A stretch of 64,000 nucleotides of DNA, taken from Citrobacter sp. R56. GTDB taxonomy: Bacteria > Pseudomonadota > Gammaproteobacteria > Enterobacterales > Enterobacteriaceae. This document shows, in pieces, positions 60,075 through 64,000 of this stretch (positions within the stretch are counted from its first letter, which is position 1; each line of letters begins with the position of its first letter). A model generated the notes under the pieces. That model had not been told where the DNA came from, did no database searches, and saw nothing but the letters and a program-made list of their open reading frames with translations. Location of the stretch: positions 1,488,001 through 1,552,000 of the forward strand of contig NZ_CP069159.1 of the NCBI RefSeq assembly GCF_016811995.1, given 5' to 3'. The position numbers and the translations under genes were made by a program.

Positions 60075-61460
60075 TCAATTATCAGCCGGGTCAATACCAT
60101 ACTCCTGCAGTTTGTACATCAGGGCGCGTCTGCTAATCCCCAGCATAAGGGCGGTGCGCGTACGGTTTCCCTGTTGTTGTTCAAGCACCTCAACGATAAT
60201 GCGTTTTTCTTCGCGCTTGATCTCTTCTTTCAGATTGCGCTCTCCCGGTTGGGGTGTTTTGACTTCGCTGGCGGGGCTCACCGGCAGGCGAAACTGAGCG
60301 GGTAAATCCTCAGCAAAAATAACCGCGCCAGTATTCATGACAACCGCACGCTCAATCACATTCGATAACTCACGGATATTGCCTGGCCACGGCCATGCGC
60401 TGAGTATCGACATTGCCGTAGGGTCGATCTCTATAATATCGCGTTGATTTTCTGAGCTAAATTTTTGTAAAAAGTGGTTGGCGAGTAAGGGGATATCTTC
60501 CCGGCGCTCTTTTAAGGGAGGTAGCATCAGATGGATCACATTTAACCGATAAAACAGATCTTCGCGGAAAGCGCCTTCTTTTACCATGGCGTGGAGATCG
60601 CGATTGGTGGCGGCAATAATGCGGATATCGACCTGAATGGTCTGGTGCCCGCCAATGCGTTCAAACTCTCGTTCCTGCAAAATACGCAGCAGCTTGGCCT
60701 GGAGAACGAGCGGCATTTCACCGATTTCATCAAGCAATAACGTTCCCTGATGAGCACGTTCAAACAGCCCCTGGCGTAATGTTTGCGCACCGGTAAATGC
60801 CCCTTTTTCATGGCCAAACAGTTCGCTTTCCAGTAACGATTCCGGCAGTGCTGCGCAGTTGATTTTGATAAACGGGCCATTCGCCCGGCGGGAGTTATAG
60901 TGGAGCGCGCGGGCAATCAGCTCTTTCCCCGTTCCACTCTCCCCACTGATCAGTACGCTGGCTTGGGAGAGGGCGATTTTGGCCGTATCTTTACAGATAT
61001 CCATCATGACAGGGCTGTTGGTCAGGATATGTCCCCACTGCCAACTGCTACTCAGCGCTTTGTGGAGGCTGCGGATCTCTTGCTTCATGGCCTGGAGTTG
61101 TAGCGCTCGCTGAATAACTAAAGTGAGCTCGTCCAGATCGAAGGGTTTGATGACATAATCAAATGCGCCGCTGCGGAGTGCCTCGACGGCTGTCTCTACT
61201 TCAGCATAGGCCGTCATCAAAATGATGGGGATTCGGGGCTGCTGGGCTCTCATGATTTTCAGCGCTTCGATACCGCTCATTTCCGGCATACGGATGTCCA
61301 TCAACACCACGTCCGGCTCTGTTTCTTCAAAGCAGTGCAGTGCGGCCTTACCGTTGCTGGCACAGAGTGTTTCATGCCCTTGCAGCGAAAAGGCGGTGGT
61401 CAGCATACGGCGAACATTGTCTTCGTCGTCAACGATGAGAATACGGTAGGTGGAATTCAT
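60075..61460 (-). CDS. atoC: Sigma-54-dependent response regulator AtoC
   Basis: NtrC-type activator (461 aa) of atoDAEB, also described as antizyme in E. coli. The receiver domain has phospho-acceptor Asp55 in LMDIRMP. The AAA+ domain has Walker A GESGTGKE (173-180), the sigma-54-contacting GAFTGA loop (220-225) and arginine fingers near FREDLFYRLNV. The C-terminal Fis-type helix-turn-helix is GNRTRTALMLGISRRALMYKL. It overlaps atoS by 4 bp. Confidence 0.97.
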   Translation of the reverse strand: MNSTYRILIVDDEDNVRRMLTTAFSLQGHETLCASNGKAALHCFEETEPDVVLMDIRMPEMSGIEALKIMRAQQPRIPIILMTAYAEVETAVEALRSGAFDYVIKPFDLDELTLVIQRALQLQAMKQEIRSLHKALSSSWQWGHILTNSPVMMDICKDTAKIALSQASVLISGESGTGKELIARALHYNSRRANGPFIKINCAALPESLLESELFGHEKGAFTGAQTLRQGLFERAHQGTLLLDEIGEMPLVLQAKLLRILQEREFERIGGHQTIQVDIRIIAATNRDLHAMVKEGAFREDLFYRLNVIHLMLPPLKERREDIPLLANHFLQKFSSENQRDIIEIDPTAMSILSAWPWPGNIRELSNVIERAVVMNTGAVIFAEDLPAQFRLPVSPASEVKTPQPGERNLKEEIKREEKRIIVEVLEQQQGNRTRTALMLGISRRALMYKLQEYGIDPADN

Positions 61461-63295
61461 TCCGGGACGGTTCCCTGCGGGTTAATCGGTAAAATCAGCG
61501 TGAAAATTGCCCCACAGCCAGGCATGCTGGCAACGCGGATATCGCCCTGATGCGCATTGATGATGCGCTGGCTGAGCGCCAGTCCAAGACCGGTTCCTGA
61601 GGCTTTCGTCGTAAAAAAGGGATCAAATATCTTTTTCTGCATTGCGATATCAATACCACAGCCATTGTCTTCAACCGTCACCGCCTGTTGTGACGCCGTG
61701 TATTGCCAGGTACGAATACGAATTTCCCCTCGGGCGCCGATCGCCTGCACCGCATTAATTAATACGTTCAGAATCACCTGTCTGAGCAATTCACGATCTG
61801 CGACTATCGGAGACAGTTGGCTATCTAAGTCCACGTGGAATGAAATCCGTGCCTGGACGCCAGCGGTTTGTACCAGGATAAGCGTCTCCTCGACCAGTGC
61901 ATTGAGCTGGATTTGTTGCCACTGGCTCTGGCGGGGGCGGGATAAATCTAACAGCTGTTGGATCACTTTATTGATTGAGTCGATTTCATTCAGCACCACA
62001 GAGAGGTATTCCTGGTGGAGCGGCTCAGTTGTCTGCTGGCGGATGATTTGTACATAGCCGCGAATAGCCGTTAGCGGGTTGCGCACTTCATGCGCCACGC
62101 CCGCCATCAGTTCTCCGAGGGTGGCGAGTCTTTCCGTTTGCGCCTGCCGACGCTGTTTCTCTTTACGGGCCGTTAAGTCGGAGAAAATGACCAGAGCACC
62201 GATTAACTCGCCCCAGGCATTATGAATTCGGCTGGTGGTGACGCGGATCTCAATGGTGCGATCGCGGGCAGGGAAACTGATCTCCTGGGCCAGATGTTCC
62301 GTTCCGTGCGCCAGGGTGTCGAGTACCGGGCTGTAAAATTGCGAGTGCGTAAACAGGCTGGCATAAGATTTACCCACCAATTCCTGTTGCGTATAGCCGG
62401 TGATTTGTTCTGCTGCGGGATTGATGGTGATGACGTCGCCTTGTCGGTCGATAGCGATAACGCCATCGGCGGCGTTTTCAATGATCAGATCATTAAGGGT
62501 TTTGGTCTCCCGCAAGGTTTGCGCCAGGGCGTTGACACTCTGGCTGATTTGCCCCAGTTCACCGGACAGAGAGGGGAGACGCATATGGCTATTTTGCGCA
62601 AGAAGCGACAGGCCATCGGTAATTACACCGATGTTAGCGCTGAGTCGCCGTGAAAAAAAGATGATCAGCAACAGGCTACCGATCAGGCCTGCGGCCAACA
62701 CCGTGATGATCCTGACGTCCATTTTCCACGCTTGTTGGCGAATGTCTTCGGTCAGTTCGTTGGCCCAGATATAGCCGAGAACATTACCCTGCCGCTCAAT
62801 GGGGATCATGGAGTTAAGGATATCGCCCCGTACCTGTTTTCCTGAGTACACCAGCGCAGAATGGCTACTCATGACGTCGCGGCCAGGGTGATCGGGGGAT
62901 ATTGTGATGCCGACATTATGTTGATAAAGCGCAGCGGGCGCATAGGTGATAACGGCGTCTAACGCCTGGTTGTAATATCCAGCGCCAATTCCGGGAAACG
63001 CGGCAGTAATACGTTCTGTGATGGGGCCTAACTCAGCATTAAGCGCGCGAATGCGTTCCTCTCGCGGCAGGTCACTATAGAGATTAAAACGATCGCCTAA
63101 TGCATCGTCAAGAAGGCTTAAGACGGCGGACAGTTTTTTCTCTTTTTCGGACAATACTGCTGAACGGCCTTCAGTTTCTACGATATAACCAATAGAAACA
63201 GTGGGTATAATGACCATCAATATGGCCACCAGGATCATCTGGTTTCGCAAGCGTCGTGGGTATAAGCGGCGAATTACCCATTGTAGATAGCGCAT
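61457..63295 (-). CDS. atoS: Sensor histidine kinase AtoS
   Basis: Inner-membrane kinase (612 aa) that responds to acetoacetate and phosphorylates AtoC. TM1 is about 18-38. A periplasmic-type sensor segment follows to TM2 (about 194-215), then HAMP-like and PAS regions (about 265-375). The phospho-acceptor is His402 in AGVAHEVRNP, and the ATP-binding lobe has VEDNGCGID and GTGLGLALSQRII. ATG 63295 (MRYLQW) is preferred because GGAA lies before it and it best aligns with E. coli. Upstream in-frame ATGs at 63307 and 63325 are possible. Confidence 0.94.
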   Translation of the reverse strand: MRYLQWVIRRLYPRRLRNQMILVAILMVIIPTVSIGYIVETEGRSAVLSEKEKKLSAVLSLLDDALGDRFNLYSDLPREERIRALNAELGPITERITAAFPGIGAGYYNQALDAVITYAPAALYQHNVGITISPDHPGRDVMSSHSALVYSGKQVRGDILNSMIPIERQGNVLGYIWANELTEDIRQQAWKMDVRIITVLAAGLIGSLLLIIFFSRRLSANIGVITDGLSLLAQNSHMRLPSLSGELGQISQSVNALAQTLRETKTLNDLIIENAADGVIAIDRQGDVITINPAAEQITGYTQQELVGKSYASLFTHSQFYSPVLDTLAHGTEHLAQEISFPARDRTIEIRVTTSRIHNAWGELIGALVIFSDLTARKEKQRRQAQTERLATLGELMAGVAHEVRNPLTAIRGYVQIIRQQTTEPLHQEYLSVVLNEIDSINKVIQQLLDLSRPRQSQWQQIQLNALVEETLILVQTAGVQARISFHVDLDSQLSPIVADRELLRQVILNVLINAVQAIGARGEIRIRTWQYTASQQAVTVEDNGCGIDIAMQKKIFDPFFTTKASGTGLGLALSQRIINAHQGDIRVASMPGCGAIFTLILPINPQGTVPE

Positions 63296-63463
63296 GCTGA
63301 ATTCCATGTTGTGTTTTTCAGGCAAACGCCGATTATCGGTGATTAGGGCGTAAGTTTCTCAGCGGTGCATCATATTCCCGTCATGAGAGACCATTGCGAC
63401 GTCGGTCATTTACCGCTACCTTAATCACACTCTATTTACATCCTGAGGCGGAGCTTCGCCCTT

Positions 63464-64000
63464 TTGAAATACCTTGCTTCCTTCCGCACCACCCTGAAAG
63501 TGTCGCGCTACCTGTTCAGGGCGTTGGCGTTATTAATCTGGCTTTTGATTGCGTTTGCTTCGGTGTTTTACATCGTGAATGCGCTGCATCAGCGAGAGTC
63601 AGAAATTCGTCAGGAGTTTAATCTCAGTTCCGATCAAGCCCAGCGCTACATTCAGCGTACTTCAGACGTGATGAAAGAGCTGAAGTACATTGCTGAAAAT
63701 CGCCTCACGGCGGAAAACGGCGTGATGTCTTCGCGGGCGCGGGACGAAAAGGCCGAAGTGCCCACTTTCGAACCACTTTTCGCTGACTCCGACTGCGCCG
63801 CCATGAGCAATATGTGGCGGGGATCGCTGGAGTCGCTGTCCTGGTTTATGCGCTACTGGCGCGACAATTTCTCCGCTGCTTACGACCTGAATCGCGTATT
63901 TCTGATCGGTAGCGATAACCTCTGTATGGCGAATTTTGGTCTGCGCGATATGCCTGTTGAGCGTGATGCGGCGTTGAAAGCGCTGCACGAGCGTATCGTC
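63464..64000 (+). CDS. rcsC: Hybrid sensor kinase RcsC (partial, N-terminus)
   Basis: First 179 codons of RcsC, the inner-membrane hybrid kinase of the Rcs envelope-stress phosphorelay. The apparent start is TTG at 63464, giving MKYLASFRTTLKVSRY. The first membrane helix (about 19-40, ALALLIWLLIAFASVFYIV) follows, then the periplasmic domain with FNLSSDQAQRYIQRTSDVMKEL. The kinase and receiver domains lie beyond the window. It is divergent from atoS across 168 bp. The match to E. coli RcsC is close and uninterrupted. Confidence 0.92.
   Translation, partial: MKYLASFRTTLKVSRYLFRALALLIWLLIAFASVFYIVNALHQRESEIRQEFNLSSDQAQRYIQRTSDVMKELKYIAENRLTAENGVMSSRARDEKAEVPTFEPLFADSDCAAMSNMWRGSLESLSWFMRYWRDNFSAAYDLNRVFLIGSDNLCMANFGLRDMPVERDAALKALHERIV

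Noticed and set aside
1..64000. CRISPR arrays, tRNA or rRNA genes, prophage or insertion-sequence remnants
   Set aside because: Looked for and not seen; no direct-repeat arrays, transposase or integrase frames, or tRNA-like cloverleaf sequences stood out.

Overview
The window is chromosomal DNA of an enteric bacterium (Enterobacteriaceae), most likely a Citrobacter, possibly of the freundii group. Nearly every protein is recognisable as a close relative of an E. coli or Salmonella protein, and the gene order follows the E. coli K-12 gyrA-nuo region in the opposite orientation. Two details point away from E. coli: a flagellar cheV gene between nuoN and rbn, as in Salmonella, and a GyrA with Thr at position 83, which I recall as the wild-type residue in Citrobacter freundii. 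The assignment rests on memory of those genomes, not on a search.

Layout. 1-2058: start of alaA (minus), a 920-bp AT-rich gap, and the LysR regulator lrhA with its terminator. 2059-17708: respiratory complex I operon nuoABCDEFGHIJKLMN (nuoC and nuoD fused), with hairpins between nuoB/nuoC and nuoF/nuoG and a REP pair between nuoL/nuoM. 17818-19727: a two-gene accessory cassette, an SMC-like ATPase followed by an HNH nuclease, resembling the Septu (PtuA/PtuB) anti-phage family. 19750-22622: cheV (with a candidate flagellar sigma-28 promoter), rbn, elaA, elaB. 22665-29739: menaquinone operon menFDHBCE. 29751-37133: lipid A 4-amino-4-deoxy-arabinose operon arnBCADTEF (minus), divergent from ais. 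38093-40659: nudI, yfaZ, yfaY. 40703-47333: glycerol-3-phosphate genes glpACB (minus) divergent from glpT and a broken glpQ. 47544-48269: inaA, with a PmrA-box-like promoter. 48276-52180: class Ia ribonucleotide reductase nrdAB with ferredoxin yfaE and DnaA/NrdR sites. 52351-55987: ubiG and gyrA, divergent. 56001-63295: acetoacetate/short-chain fatty acid system atoSC-atoDAEB with a sigma-54 promoter and AtoC palindrome. 63464-64000: 5' end of rcsC.

How the genes connect. Electrons enter through Nuo and anaerobic GlpABC and pass to quinones made by the men genes and ubiG. The arn genes, ais and perhaps inaA form an envelope and lipopolysaccharide response group linked by PmrA-like sites. The nrd genes are tied to replication control.

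The most interesting items are the Septu-like ATPase/HNH pair in a variable site, the multiply damaged glpQ, a strong PmrA-like box in front of inaA, the lack of pmrD at its usual place beside arnF, and a perfect 10-bp inverted repeat abutting the menF -10 element. Several islands of K-12 (elaD-yfbKLMNOP, rhmRDTA, yfaL, yfaPQSTA) are absent. I saw no tRNA, rRNA, CRISPR array, insertion sequence or integrase.
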